Both the position numbers and the translations under genes were made by a program. DNA of 64,000 bases, from assembly GCF_009846745.1 (NCBI RefSeq), contig NZ_AQPF01000002.1, forward strand, positions 124,001 to 188,000, given 5' to 3'. The notes under the pieces were generated by a model that did no database searches, had not been told where the DNA came from, and was given only the letters and a program-made list of their open reading frames with translations. This document shows positions 1 to 7,642 of the stretch, in pieces. This stretch comes from Alloalcanivorax xiamenensis. Lineage in GTDB: Bacteria > Pseudomonadota > Gammaproteobacteria > Pseudomonadales > Alcanivoracaceae. Numbering within the stretch: the first letter of the stretch is position 1; every line of letters starts with the position of its first letter.

Positions 1-16
1 AGAAAGCCTGAAACCC

Positions 17-84
17 TTCGCGGCCGAGGCCACTTCCCACAGCAGCCTGGTAGCTCCTCCGTGGGAAGCGGCCTCGGCCGCGAA
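17..84. repeat. REP-like inverted repeat
   Basis: Two 24-base arms (17-40 and 61-84) are reverse complements with one mismatch and a 20-base loop. The arms carry the cttcccac / gtgggaag core and an outer GC-rich part (cgcggccgagg). The hairpin lies just downstream of sat and belongs to the same general type as the hairpins near 1465, 4673, 20348 and 26495, though its outer stem sequence differs. Its position after a stop codon suggests a REP element that may protect or end the transcript; this is inference. Confidence 0.75.
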
Positions 85-113
85 TCAATTCTCGATAGCC
101 TTCAAGCAGCCGA

Positions 114-1328
114 TCAGCGGGCGGAATGCCCTGTCAGTTCCACCTTCACCTTCTCGTGGTCCTGCAGCCCTTCGTAGTAACGGCGCAGCACTTCCAGTAC
201 TTCCGGGCGGCTGAAGTTGTCCGGCACGTCGCCCCCTTCGCTCAGCAGCTTGCGCAGCTTGGTGCCGGAAACCAACACGCGGTCTTCCGCTTCGTGCGGA
301 CAGGTACGCATGGAAGCCATGGTGCCGCACTTGTCGCACCAGAAGGTCCAGTCGATTTTCAGCGGTTGGGTGATCAGCGCGTCATCGGCGATTTCATCGA
401 AAATGTGATGAGCGTCAAACGGACCGTAGTAATCGCCCACACCAGCGTGGTCGCGGCCAACAATCAGATGGGAGCAGCCGTAGTTCTGACGGAACAGGGC
501 GTGCAACAGCGCCTCGCGAGGCCCGGCGTAACGCATGTCCAGCGGGTAACCGGATTGCACCACGGTATTCTTCACGAAGTACTTGTCGATCAGGGTGCCG
601 ATGGCTTCCTGACGCACCTCGGCGGGGATATCACCGGGTTTCAGGTTACCCAGCAGGGAATGCACCATGACACCGTCACAGATCTCGATGGCGATTTTCG
701 CCAGGTGCTCATGGGAGCGGTGCATCGGGTTGCGGGTTTGGAAAGCGGCCACGGTTTTCCAGCCTTTTTCCTCGAACATGGCGCGGGTTTCAGTGGGCGT
801 CATGTAAATGCCGGCGTATTTGGTGGGGAATTCGCCCTGGCTGAATACCTTGACCGGACCGGCCAGATTGACCTCGCCCTGGGCCATCACCATCTTCACG
901 CCCGGGTGCTCTTCATCGGTGGTCTTGAACACCTGCTGGCATTCGTGGGCCTTGTCGATGCCGTACTTCTCGGTCAGCGTCAGCACGCCCATGATCTCAC
1001 CGGACTCGTCCACCAACGCCACGTCCTGCCCTTCATTGAGGCCTTCGGCGGTGGCCGCGTCAGTGGACAGGGTGATCGGGATCGGCCAGAACACACCGTT
1101 CGCCAGCGTCATGTTGTCACACACGCTCTGCCAGTCGGCTTTGCCCATGAAGCCGTCCAGGGGGGTGAAACCACCGATGCCGAACATGATCAGGTCACCC
1201 CGCTCCCGCGAGCTGAGTGTGATTTTCGGCAGGGTTTCAGCGGCTTGCAGTGCCTGCTCCCGCTCGGAGCCTTCCAGCAGCAGGATCTTCAGCGTATCGC
1301 TGCCATGCGGTTTCACCAGTTGTGACAT
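114..1328 (-). CDS. sat: Sulfate adenylyltransferase (ATP sulfurylase), single-chain Sat type
   Basis: Makes adenosine 5'-phosphosulfate from ATP and sulfate, the first step of sulfate activation, in the cytoplasm. The 404-residue product is of the homo-oligomeric Sat family, not the heterodimeric CysD/CysN type. The nucleotide-binding QTRNPMHRSHEH stretch (about 197-208) and GRDHAGVGDYYG (about 291-302) are intact, followed by a Cys-rich WCDKCGT segment near 330. There is no C-terminal APS kinase domain. The ATG at 1328 is chosen because AGGGAG at 1335-1340 lies 6 bases upstream; a GTG at 1334 abuts that ribosome site. In the Pseudomonas version of this locus I recall cysD-cysN here, so Sat may be a non-orthologous replacement. 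Confidence 0.95.
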   Translation of the reverse strand: MSQLVKPHGSDTLKILLLEGSEREQALQAAETLPKITLSSRERGDLIMFGIGGFTPLDGFMGKADWQSVCDNMTLANGVFWPIPITLSTDAATAEGLNEGQDVALVDESGEIMGVLTLTEKYGIDKAHECQQVFKTTDEEHPGVKMVMAQGEVNLAGPVKVFSQGEFPTKYAGIYMTPTETRAMFEEKGWKTVAAFQTRNPMHRSHEHLAKIAIEICDGVMVHSLLGNLKPGDIPAEVRQEAIGTLIDKYFVKNTVVQSGYPLDMRYAGPREALLHALFRQNYGCSHLIVGRDHAGVGDYYGPFDAHHIFDEIADDALITQPLKIDWTFWCDKCGTMASMRTCPHEAEDRVLVSGTKLRKLLSEGGDVPDNFSRPEVLEVLRRYYEGLQDHEKVKVELTGHSAR

Positions 1329-1371
1329 GTTCACTCCCTAGAGGTCATTTTTTGGGCATTAACGGGCGCGG

Positions 1372-1377
1372 ATTATA
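1372..1377 (-). promoter_or_regulatory. Candidate -10 box of the sat promoter
   Basis: On the minus strand the hexamer TATAAT is a perfect sigma-70 -10 box, 44 bases before the sat ATG. No clear TTGACA lies 16-18 bases upstream (the sequence there is GGAGGA), so the promoter may depend on an activator. A CysB-like regulator would be expected for sulfate assimilation, but no site was identified. Confidence 0.4.
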
Positions 1378-1464
1378 CCGGCCAGCGGCGACGATCCTCC
1401 ACCACTACTAAGAATATTACGTTTGAGTCTTATTCTATGGGGGCCAGGGATCATGATGACAGCC

Positions 1465-1525
1465 GTGGGAGGCCAGCTTGCTGGCGAAGAGGTTACGGAC
1501 CTTCGCCAGCAAGCTGGCCTCCCAC
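1465..1525. repeat. REP-like perfect hairpin
   Basis: Perfect 25-base arms at 1465-1489 and 1501-1525 (core gtgggaggccagcttgctgg) enclose an 11-base loop. It lies between the divergently placed end of the lipid-kinase gene and the sat promoter region. The sequence resembles the TGTGGGAG...GCTTGC type of Pseudomonas REP elements. Confidence 0.8.
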
Positions 1526-1586
1526 AGCGGCTAAAGAGCCGCGTGCTTTGTCTTTTCTCCGCCAACCGCCCACTGTCAATTATCAA

Positions 1587-2504
1587 CTACCGCGGCACCC
1601 GGACCGGCACCGCCTGATTCTCCAGCAGGATTTCCGCCGGCAACCAGCCAGCGGGGTCGCCATCCGCCTGGATCGGCTCCGGGCCCAGTTTCGGCCAAGC
1701 CACCTCGCCCACCGGCCGGACGTCACTACCAGCCAGGTGCCGGGACACCTCCACGGTGACTTTCTCCGCGCTCACCGAAGCCACGCCGTCACGCCGTTCC
1801 AGCCGCCCCATCATCAGCGCCACCAAGCACCCCAACAGAAACCACACCCCGGAGCGCTGAAACAGCAGCACCTGCAGTTTGGCACGGGCGATGTTGGCCT
1901 GCCGGCTGAGGACGAAGCTGCCGCCGTAGTAGCGGCCATTGGTGATCACCGCGGAGAAACAGTCCAAAGGCCGGCCATCCACCGACACCCGGTAGCTCAC
2001 TTTTCCGTAACGAGCCAGTTGCCGGATCATGCTGAGGGCATAAGCCAGCTTGCCGATCCGACGTTTCAGGATCAGGTCCACCTGATCGACCACCCAGGCG
2101 TCGTAACCCACTCCGCACATGACCATAAAGCGGCGACCGTTGAGCGTCGCCGGCGTCACCGGCAGGGATTGGCCAGCCAGCACCACTTCCGCCGCTGCTT
2201 CCGGACGGCGCGGCAACCCCAGTTCCTTGGCCAGCACATTGGCGGTGCCAATCGGGAACAAGCCCAGCGCCACGCCTGGGCGCAGCCCATTGAGGACCTC
2301 GTTGACGGTACCGTCGCCGCCGGCGGCGACCACGCAATCCCCCTGGTCTTCCAGCTCCCGCAGATAGCGAATCGCGTCCCCGGGGGCGCGGGTGTGATAG
2401 AGGCGAACGCGCGCGCCGCCCTGTTCCAGGGTGCGGATAAAATGCCGCAGCCGGCGGTCCCGGCCGCCGCCGGCGGTGGGGTTGAAAATGACGGTTATGT
2501 TCAT
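1587..2504 (-). CDS. Diacylglycerol/lipid kinase family protein (YegS/BmrU-like)
   Basis: A 305-residue cytoplasmic or membrane-associated kinase of the DAGK catalytic family, which phosphorylates lipids such as diacylglycerol or sphingosine-like substrates. The N-terminus begins with FNPTAGGG (about 5-12), and the nucleotide-binding GGDGTVNEVLNG motif follows near 62-73, then the GTANVLAKELG segment. The C-terminal half is the beta-sandwich typical of the family. The ATG at 2504 starts directly at the conserved fold; an upstream extension would add a non-family leader. The exact lipid substrate cannot be told from sequence. Confidence 0.85.
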   Translation of the reverse strand: MNITVIFNPTAGGGRDRRLRHFIRTLEQGGARVRLYHTRAPGDAIRYLRELEDQGDCVVAAGGDGTVNEVLNGLRPGVALGLFPIGTANVLAKELGLPRRPEAAAEVVLAGQSLPVTPATLNGRRFMVMCGVGYDAWVVDQVDLILKRRIGKLAYALSMIRQLARYGKVSYRVSVDGRPLDCFSAVITNGRYYGGSFVLSRQANIARAKLQVLLFQRSGVWFLLGCLVALMMGRLERRDGVASVSAEKVTVEVSRHLAGSDVRPVGEVAWPKLGPEPIQADGDPAGWLPAEILLENQAVPVRVPR

Positions 2505-2565
2505 GCTGTCCTGTACTGCATGCGCCCGGCGGGAATGGCACGCCATGACGAATCAGAAGGGGGCC

Positions 2566-3324
2566 TCAAACCGGATTGTCGATGTCAATGAAGGTGTGTT
2601 CCAGGCCGTATTCGTCCGCCAGCCATTCCCCCACGGCCAGCACTCCGTAGCGCTCGGTGGCGTGATGGCCGCAAGCAAAGTAATGAATGCCGGTCTCGCG
2701 GGCGAAATGGGTGGTCGGCTCGGAAATCTCGCCGCTCAGGTAGGCGTCCACACCCAGCGCCTGAGCCTGATCGATAAAGCCCTGGGCGGCACCGGTGCAC
2801 CAGGCCAGGGTCTCGATCTCATCCTGGGTATCGCCGATATGCAGCACCTGGCGCCCCAGCACCGATTCCACGTGAGAGGCGAACTCGTCGGCGGTCATCG
2901 GCCCGTCCAGACGCCCCACGTTGCCGATCGGAAAACTGTCCCGTGGCTGCAGTCCGCCTTCCACCACCAGGCCCAGACGCCGCGCCAACTGCGCATTGTT
3001 GCCCAACTCGGGGTGGGCATCCAGTGGCAAATGATAGGCGAACAGGCTGATGTCATGGCGCAGCAGGCTCTGCAGACGCTGCTTCTTCATGCCGCGTACC
3101 CGGGCGTCCTCGTTCTTCCAGAAGTAGCCGTGATGCACCAGAATCGCGTCCGCTTCCTCGACAATGGCGGCATCGATCAGTGCCTGACAGGCGGTGACAC
3201 CGGTGACCAGATGGCGCACCTGCTCGCGACCCTCCACTTGCAGGCCGTTGGGGCAGTAGTCCTTGAACCGGTGACTTTGCAGCTCGGTGTCCAGCACCGA
3301 CAACAGACGGTCTCGTTTCAGCAT
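2566..3324 (-). CDS. Nif3/YbgI-family dinuclear metal protein
   Basis: A 252-residue member of the Nif3 (NIF3/YbgI, DUF34) family, hexameric proteins with a two-metal centre; often annotated GTP cyclohydrolase 1 type 2-like, though the physiological role is unsettled. Metal-site motifs are visible: LVHHGYFW near residue 62-69, AYHLPLDAHPELGNN near 96-110, and the C-terminal GHHATERYG. The gene is divergent from algW. In P. aeruginosa, as I recall, a homologue also sits beside algW. Confidence 0.88.
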   Translation of the reverse strand: MLKRDRLLSVLDTELQSHRFKDYCPNGLQVEGREQVRHLVTGVTACQALIDAAIVEEADAILVHHGYFWKNEDARVRGMKKQRLQSLLRHDISLFAYHLPLDAHPELGNNAQLARRLGLVVEGGLQPRDSFPIGNVGRLDGPMTADEFASHVESVLGRQVLHIGDTQDEIETLAWCTGAAQGFIDQAQALGVDAYLSGEISEPTTHFARETGIHYFACGHHATERYGVLAVGEWLADEYGLEHTFIDIDNPV

Positions 3325-3419
3325 GGGGCACCCTCCCGGGGATCGATTGGCGGCTTTTCCAGCAGCGACGCAGTGGCGCGCGGATCATCAACAGGCTCCA
3401 AAACAAGCTCATTCTACCG

Positions 3420-3448
3420 TTGATCTGCTACCATGAGCGCTTTATGGA
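3420..3448 (+). promoter_or_regulatory. Possible sigma-70 promoter upstream of algW
   Basis: TTGATC (3420-3425) and TATGGA (3443-3448) are separated by 17 bases. The -35 matches 4 of 6 and the -10 matches 3 of 6 consensus bases. It lies about 115 bases before the algW ATG, in the divergent spacer. Weak evidence from spacing and partial matches only. Confidence 0.25.
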
Positions 3449-3564
3449 ACCAGCGCGGCGGCCCGCTCAGCCCGGCAAACTAGCCGGTTCGCCGGACCGG
3501 AGCAAGTTTCTCTCCGTTTCTCCACAACCGGTGCGCGCACCGAGGCAAAGAACGAGGCATTTTC

Positions 3565-4668
3565 ATGGGGGCTGTAACTCGACTGATCCGTTTCCTCGCC
3601 TTACCGGTGCTCGCCGGTCTGCTGGTGGGATTCGGTGTGCTCTGGTGGCATCAGCAGGGCCCGGGCTCCGCGCGCGGCCAGGGCGCCCCCAGCCCGGACA
3701 GCTACGCCAGCGCGGTCAACCAGGCGGCGCCGGCGGTGGTGAACATCTACACCACGCAGATCGTCTCCACCGGTGCCATTACCCAAGACCCTCTGTTCAA
3801 CCGTTTCATGGAACGGCCCCGCCGGGAACGCGCCCTGGCCAGCCTGGGTTCCGGTGTAATCGTCGCCGATGACGGCTACATCCTCACCAGTTATCACGTG
3901 ATCCGGGATGCCGACGAGATCCTGGTGTCGCTGCGCGACGGCCGGGATGCCCCGGCCCGGGTGGTCGGCACGGATCCCGAAACGGATCTGGCGCTGCTGC
4001 AGATCGCTCTGGAGGATTTGCCGAAAATCGAACTGAACGGGCCGGACCAGGTGACCGTCGGCGATGTGGTGCTGGCCATCGGCAACCCGCTGGGGGTGGG
4101 CCAAACCGTGTCCATGGGTATCGTCAGCGCCACCGGCCGCAGTCATCTGGGTATCGCCACATTCGAGAACTTCATTCAGACCGACGCCGCCATTAACCGC
4201 GGCAACTCCGGTGGCGCGCTGATCGATACGCGCGGCCACCTGATCGGCATCAACACGGCGATTCTGTCCTCCACTGGCGGCTGGCAGGGTATCGGTTTCG
4301 CCACTCCCGCGTCCATTGCCCGCGAGGTAATGTCGGATCTGATCGAACATGGCCGGGTGATTCGTGGCTATCTCGGCGTCACGGTACAGGACATCACCCC
4401 CAATCTGGCGGAGACCTTCGGCATGGACCGGGTAGCCGGCGGCGTGATCACCCAGGTAGTGGTGGACAGTCCGGCCAATCAGGGGGGGCTGCAACCCGGT
4501 GACGTGCTGATCGGCATCGACGGTGAGACCATGAAGGACGGCTACGAGGCCATGAACCGCATCGCCGGTACCGCTCCGGACACCAAGGTGACGCTCAACG
4601 TGATCCGCAACCGCACTCGCATGGATGTGGACGTCACCATCGGCACCCGGCCGGCGGCGGAGGGCTAA
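3565..4668 (+). CDS. algW: Periplasmic serine protease AlgW/DegS, site-1 protease
   Basis: A 367-residue trimeric HtrA-family protease anchored to the inner membrane by one N-terminal segment (about 10-28). The trypsin-like catalytic triad is visible as His111 (SYHVI), Asp141 (TDLALL) and Ser215 (RGNSGG), followed by one PDZ domain (about 270-360). One PDZ and the membrane anchor fit DegS/AlgW rather than DegP, which has two PDZ domains. In the known pathway it senses unfolded outer-membrane proteins and starts cleavage of the anti-sigma factor MucA/RseA, releasing AlgU/RpoE. Location next to the hisC-murA block matches the algW locus of Pseudomonas. A GAGG ribosome site precedes the ATG. Confidence 0.92.
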   Translation: MGAVTRLIRFLALPVLAGLLVGFGVLWWHQQGPGSARGQGAPSPDSYASAVNQAAPAVVNIYTTQIVSTGAITQDPLFNRFMERPRRERALASLGSGVIVADDGYILTSYHVIRDADEILVSLRDGRDAPARVVGTDPETDLALLQIALEDLPKIELNGPDQVTVGDVVLAIGNPLGVGQTVSMGIVSATGRSHLGIATFENFIQTDAAINRGNSGGALIDTRGHLIGINTAILSSTGGWQGIGFATPASIAREVMSDLIEHGRVIRGYLGVTVQDITPNLAETFGMDRVAGGVITQVVVDSPANQGGLQPGDVLIGIDGETMKDGYEAMNRIAGTAPDTKVTLNVIRNRTRMDVDVTIGTRPAAEG

Positions 4669-4672
4669 CACC

Positions 4673-4760
4673 GATTCGCTGCCAAGGCAGCTTCCCACAG
4701 CGGCTCCGTAGCGCCCTCTGTGGGAAGATGTCCGGGCGGCGCTCCGCTTGGCAGCGAATC
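4673..4760. repeat. REP-like inverted repeat with an interrupted arm
   Basis: The left arm (4673-4700) begins gattcgctgccaaggcag and contains the cttcccacag core. The right arm carries ctgtgggaag at 4718-4727 and cttggcagcgaatc at 4747-4760, split by about 19 unrelated bases where other copies have about 3-5. It lies between the convergent ends of algW and the DUF4139 gene, where a bidirectional terminator would be expected. Same family as the copies at 20348 and 26495. Confidence 0.75.
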
Positions 4761-4786
4761 CGCCCCCTAGCATTCCCACCTGCCGC

Positions 4787-6415
4787 CTAGCGCGGCAGGC
4801 CTTCCACTCCGAGCAAATCCATATCGGTGGGATAACGCAGCTGGAAGCCATGCTCCAGGCGCGTCTCCTTGTCCGCGGACACGGTGCGTTCCCAGGCCAT
4901 CAGCCCCTTGATATCGCGGACGTTGCTCTGATCCGGTTCGGCCCCGGTGGCCTCCAGCTTGATGCGATCGTCATTGGGCACCGGTTGACGGTCGTACAAC
5001 ACCACGTCCACGGGCCTATCGTAGCTCGAGGACACGGTGATGCCGCGCGTCACCGTAAGCGTGTTCTCCTTGCTGATCAGGCCGGCTTCGCCCCGGCTGG
5101 CGGGTTCGGTGACCACTTCCACCCGCAACCGGGGGTCGTCACCAAAACTCATCCGCACCGTTTCTCCGAGTTGAATGCCTGCCGCGCGGCCGTAGCTGGA
5201 GAGTCGCTGCCCGTCACGCAGCACCGTCACCTGACCGCTCAGCCAGGGCACGCCGCTGCTGTTTTTCCACTCCCCCACCAACAGCACCGCGGGTTGTTGC
5301 CACAGGTAGCTTTCGCGGCTCAGGGTCACCGGTACCACCGCATCCTGATAGGCGATACGGGCGGTGCTGCCATCGCTGGCCAGGGACAGCGGCGCGTCCA
5401 GTGGCACCCGCATATCAAACCCGTGGGCCACCGGCTGCGGTGTCGGGGCCGGGGCCGCGGCGCCCTTCTTAAGGCTGGAACTCGCCATATCCGCCATTTC
5501 CGCCACGGGCTCCGCCATCACCGCCCGTGCGAAACGGTCGCGCTCCGGGCGCGGCCGGGCCAGACCGACAATCCACGGCGTCGGCTCCGGTAATGACCGG
5601 TATCCCGACGGCAGCAGCCCCAGAGTGGCTTTGACATCACGCCAATCCTCGCCGGTGCCATTGCGAACCTCGGCGTAGGCGTTCAGGGCGATCTGTTCGG
5701 CACCACTGTTCAGGTTGGCTTGCAGTTGATTGCTCCAGCCGGCCTGGTGGGTGTAGTAGCGCAAGGCCAGATCGGCGGTGCCGGCCTGCTCGGCGACCAG
5801 ATCCACCACCAGCACCTGGCGTTGCTGCTGTTGCTGGCCCAATTGTAAGCGTTGCTGTTGCAGCGCTTGCAGTTGCCGTTGCCAGTCCGGCCGTTGCGCC
5901 GCCCGCTCATTGATCGCGGTCTGGCGCTGATTCACCGCTTCACGGATCTGGGCCCAGGCACTGGACCACTTTTCCACCGGTACTTCGCCGTACAGCGCTG
6001 GCCCTTGCGGCGCCTGTCCGAGCAGGGATTGCAACTGCTGAATCTGCTCCTGATCGAGTCGGTCGGCGGTGCCGGCTTCCTGGAGGCGGCGCTCCAGCGC
6101 GGCGATTTGTTCATCCAATGCCTGGCGGCGCTCGGAAACATCCTCGGCGTTACTTTCCCGGCGGCGCTGGACGCCTTCAAGCAGTGCCCCGTTGACCTCG
6201 AGTTGCAGGCGGTCCAGATCCAGTTCCGGCAAGCCGGAAATGATCAGTTGATGCTGTCCGGCCGGCAATGACTGGCGTAACGAACGGGTCAGTTCGGCCT
6301 GAGCGGGAAACAACACCACCTCGGTAACCGGAGCGGTGACGGGGAAGACCGCGGCAAGCGCCGCGGGAGGACACAGGCCCGCGACCAACGCGGGCAACAG
6401 CAGGCGTCTCATCAT
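4787..6415 (-). CDS. DUF4139-domain (MuiA-like) exported protein
   Basis: A 542-residue protein with a signal peptide (about 1-21, ending ALAA). The N-terminal part (about 28-130) matches the DUF4140 pattern of short beta strands, followed by a Gln-rich coiled coil (about 85-205; runs such as QQQRLQLGQQQQQRQ). The C-terminal half is the DUF4139 beta-rich domain. Relatives are annotated mucoidy inhibitor A-like; biochemical function is unknown. An AAGGA site precedes the start. It is inserted between hisC and algW, which are direct neighbours in the Pseudomonas arrangement I recall. Confidence 0.8.
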   Translation of the reverse strand: MMRRLLLPALVAGLCPPAALAAVFPVTAPVTEVVLFPAQAELTRSLRQSLPAGQHQLIISGLPELDLDRLQLEVNGALLEGVQRRRESNAEDVSERRQALDEQIAALERRLQEAGTADRLDQEQIQQLQSLLGQAPQGPALYGEVPVEKWSSAWAQIREAVNQRQTAINERAAQRPDWQRQLQALQQQRLQLGQQQQQRQVLVVDLVAEQAGTADLALRYYTHQAGWSNQLQANLNSGAEQIALNAYAEVRNGTGEDWRDVKATLGLLPSGYRSLPEPTPWIVGLARPRPERDRFARAVMAEPVAEMADMASSSLKKGAAAPAPTPQPVAHGFDMRVPLDAPLSLASDGSTARIAYQDAVVPVTLSRESYLWQQPAVLLVGEWKNSSGVPWLSGQVTVLRDGQRLSSYGRAAGIQLGETVRMSFGDDPRLRVEVVTEPASRGEAGLISKENTLTVTRGITVSSSYDRPVDVVLYDRQPVPNDDRIKLEATGAEPDQSNVRDIKGLMAWERTVSADKETRLEHGFQLRYPTDMDLLGVEGLPR

Positions 6416-6424
6416 GGCGTCCTT

Positions 6425-6488
6425 GTATGACTAAACGAGAGTATGACTAAACGAGAGTATGGCTAAACGTCTCTATGACCAAACAGGG
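6425..6488. repeat. Four 16-bp tandem repeats
   Basis: Units at 6425-6440, 6441-6456, 6457-6472 and 6473-6488. The first two are identical (gtatgactaaacgaga); the third is gtatggctaaacgtct and the fourth ctatgaccaaacaggg. The array fills most of the gap between the hisC stop and the DUF4139 start, so it could vary the spacing between a his-operon transcript and the downstream gene. Divergence increases towards hisC. Confidence 0.8.
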
Positions 6489-6502
6489 TGATGTCTGGCA
6501 GG

Positions 6503-7564
6503 TTATAGCAACCGGTCCAGCGCGGCCACCAGTGTCTGGTTCTGCTTCGCGTTGCCGATGGTGATGCGCAGATAATCGGCGATGCGCTCGGGCTTGCCGA
6601 AGTGCCGCACGATCACACCCTGCTCGCGCAGGCCGCGGGCCAGATCGGCGCCGCGATGATCGGGGTGGCGGGTAAAGACAAAGTTGGCGGCGGAAGGCAG
6701 GGTGTCGAAGCCACGCTCGGCCAACTGTCCAGTCAACCAGTCGCGCTGCTCCATCACCTGGTCCCGCCCCTGGCGGAACCAGGCGTCGTCCTCGAAAGCC
6801 GCCTTGCCGGCGGCGACCGCCAACCGGTCCAGCGGATAGGAATTGAAGCTGTCCTTGATGCGGGTAAGCCCTTCGATCAGTGCTTCGTCCCCCACCGCCA
6901 GGCCGATACGCAAGCCGGCCAGGGAGCGTGACTTGGACAGGGTCTGGGTCACCAGCAGATTCGGATAGCGATCGATCAAGGCGATGGCACTGTCACCACC
7001 GAAGTCGATATAGGCTTCGTCCACCACCACCACCGACTCGGTGTTGCGCCGCAGCAGCGCCTCGATGTCCGCCAGCGGCAGCAAGCGGCCGGTGGGCGCA
7101 TTGGGGTTGGGGAAGATGATACCGCCATTAACGGCATCGTAATCGGTCAACCGGATGGACAGGTCACCCTGGCCCAACGGCACGGTTTGGTAATCAATGC
7201 CATACAACCCGCAATAGACCTTGTAAAAGCTGTAGGTAATGTCGGGGAACAGCAACGGCCGGGACTGGCGAAACAGCCCCATGAATATGTGCGCGAGCAC
7301 TTCGTCGGAGCCGTTACCGACAAACACCTGCTCCGGCTTGACCCGATAATAGTCGGCAATGGCCTCGCACAGCTCGGTGCTGCGCGGATCCGGGTACAGG
7401 CGCAGACGATCATCCGCTTGCGCCCGGATAGCGTCCAGCACTTTCGGCGAGGGCCCCAGCGGGTGCTCGTTGGTGTTCAGCTTGACCAGATTGGCCATCT
7501 TCGGCTGTTCACCGGGCACATAGGGCGCGAGATCGCGAACGAACGGACTCCAGAATTTGCTCAT
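6503..7564 (-). CDS. hisC: Histidinol-phosphate aminotransferase
   Basis: A 353-residue PLP enzyme of aminotransferase class I/II that converts imidazole-acetol phosphate and glutamate to histidinol phosphate. Visible features: KLNTNEHPLGPSP near residue 28-40, FPNPNAPTG near 151-159, VVDEAYIDFGG near 175-185, and the PLP lysine in TLSKSRSLAGLR near 209-220. It follows hisD on the same strand with a 78-base spacer. Third histidine gene of the murA-hisG-hisD-hisC run. Confidence 0.95.
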   Translation of the reverse strand: MSKFWSPFVRDLAPYVPGEQPKMANLVKLNTNEHPLGPSPKVLDAIRAQADDRLRLYPDPRSTELCEAIADYYRVKPEQVFVGNGSDEVLAHIFMGLFRQSRPLLFPDITYSFYKVYCGLYGIDYQTVPLGQGDLSIRLTDYDAVNGGIIFPNPNAPTGRLLPLADIEALLRRNTESVVVVDEAYIDFGGDSAIALIDRYPNLLVTQTLSKSRSLAGLRIGLAVGDEALIEGLTRIKDSFNSYPLDRLAVAAGKAAFEDDAWFRQGRDQVMEQRDWLTGQLAERGFDTLPSAANFVFTRHPDHRGADLARGLREQGVIVRHFGKPERIADYLRITIGNAKQNQTLVAALDRLL

Positions 7565-7581
7565 AACCCATCGCGGTCGCT

Positions 7582-7624
7582 GGACCGCTCCTACGGTGCG
7601 TTGATCCTGTCATGGGAGCGGACC
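7582..7624. repeat. Short imperfect hairpin in the hisD-hisC spacer
   Basis: Arms 7582-7591 (ggaccgctcc) and 7615-7624 (ggagcggacc) pair at 9 of 10 positions. Related ggagcggtcc / ggaccggctccc strings occur near 20284 and 25922, so this may be a worn copy of a second REP subfamily. It could affect relative expression of hisC. Confidence 0.4.
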
Positions 7625-7642
7625 GGGCCACTCCCCACGACG

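Noticed and set aside
126..1325. A 399-codon plus-strand open frame opposite sat
   Set aside because: Shadow of the conserved sat codons; no ribosome site and no recognisable protein pattern.
3601..4851. A 416-codon minus-strand open frame opposite algW
   Set aside because: Antisense to a protease with an intact catalytic triad; composition is typical of a shadow frame.
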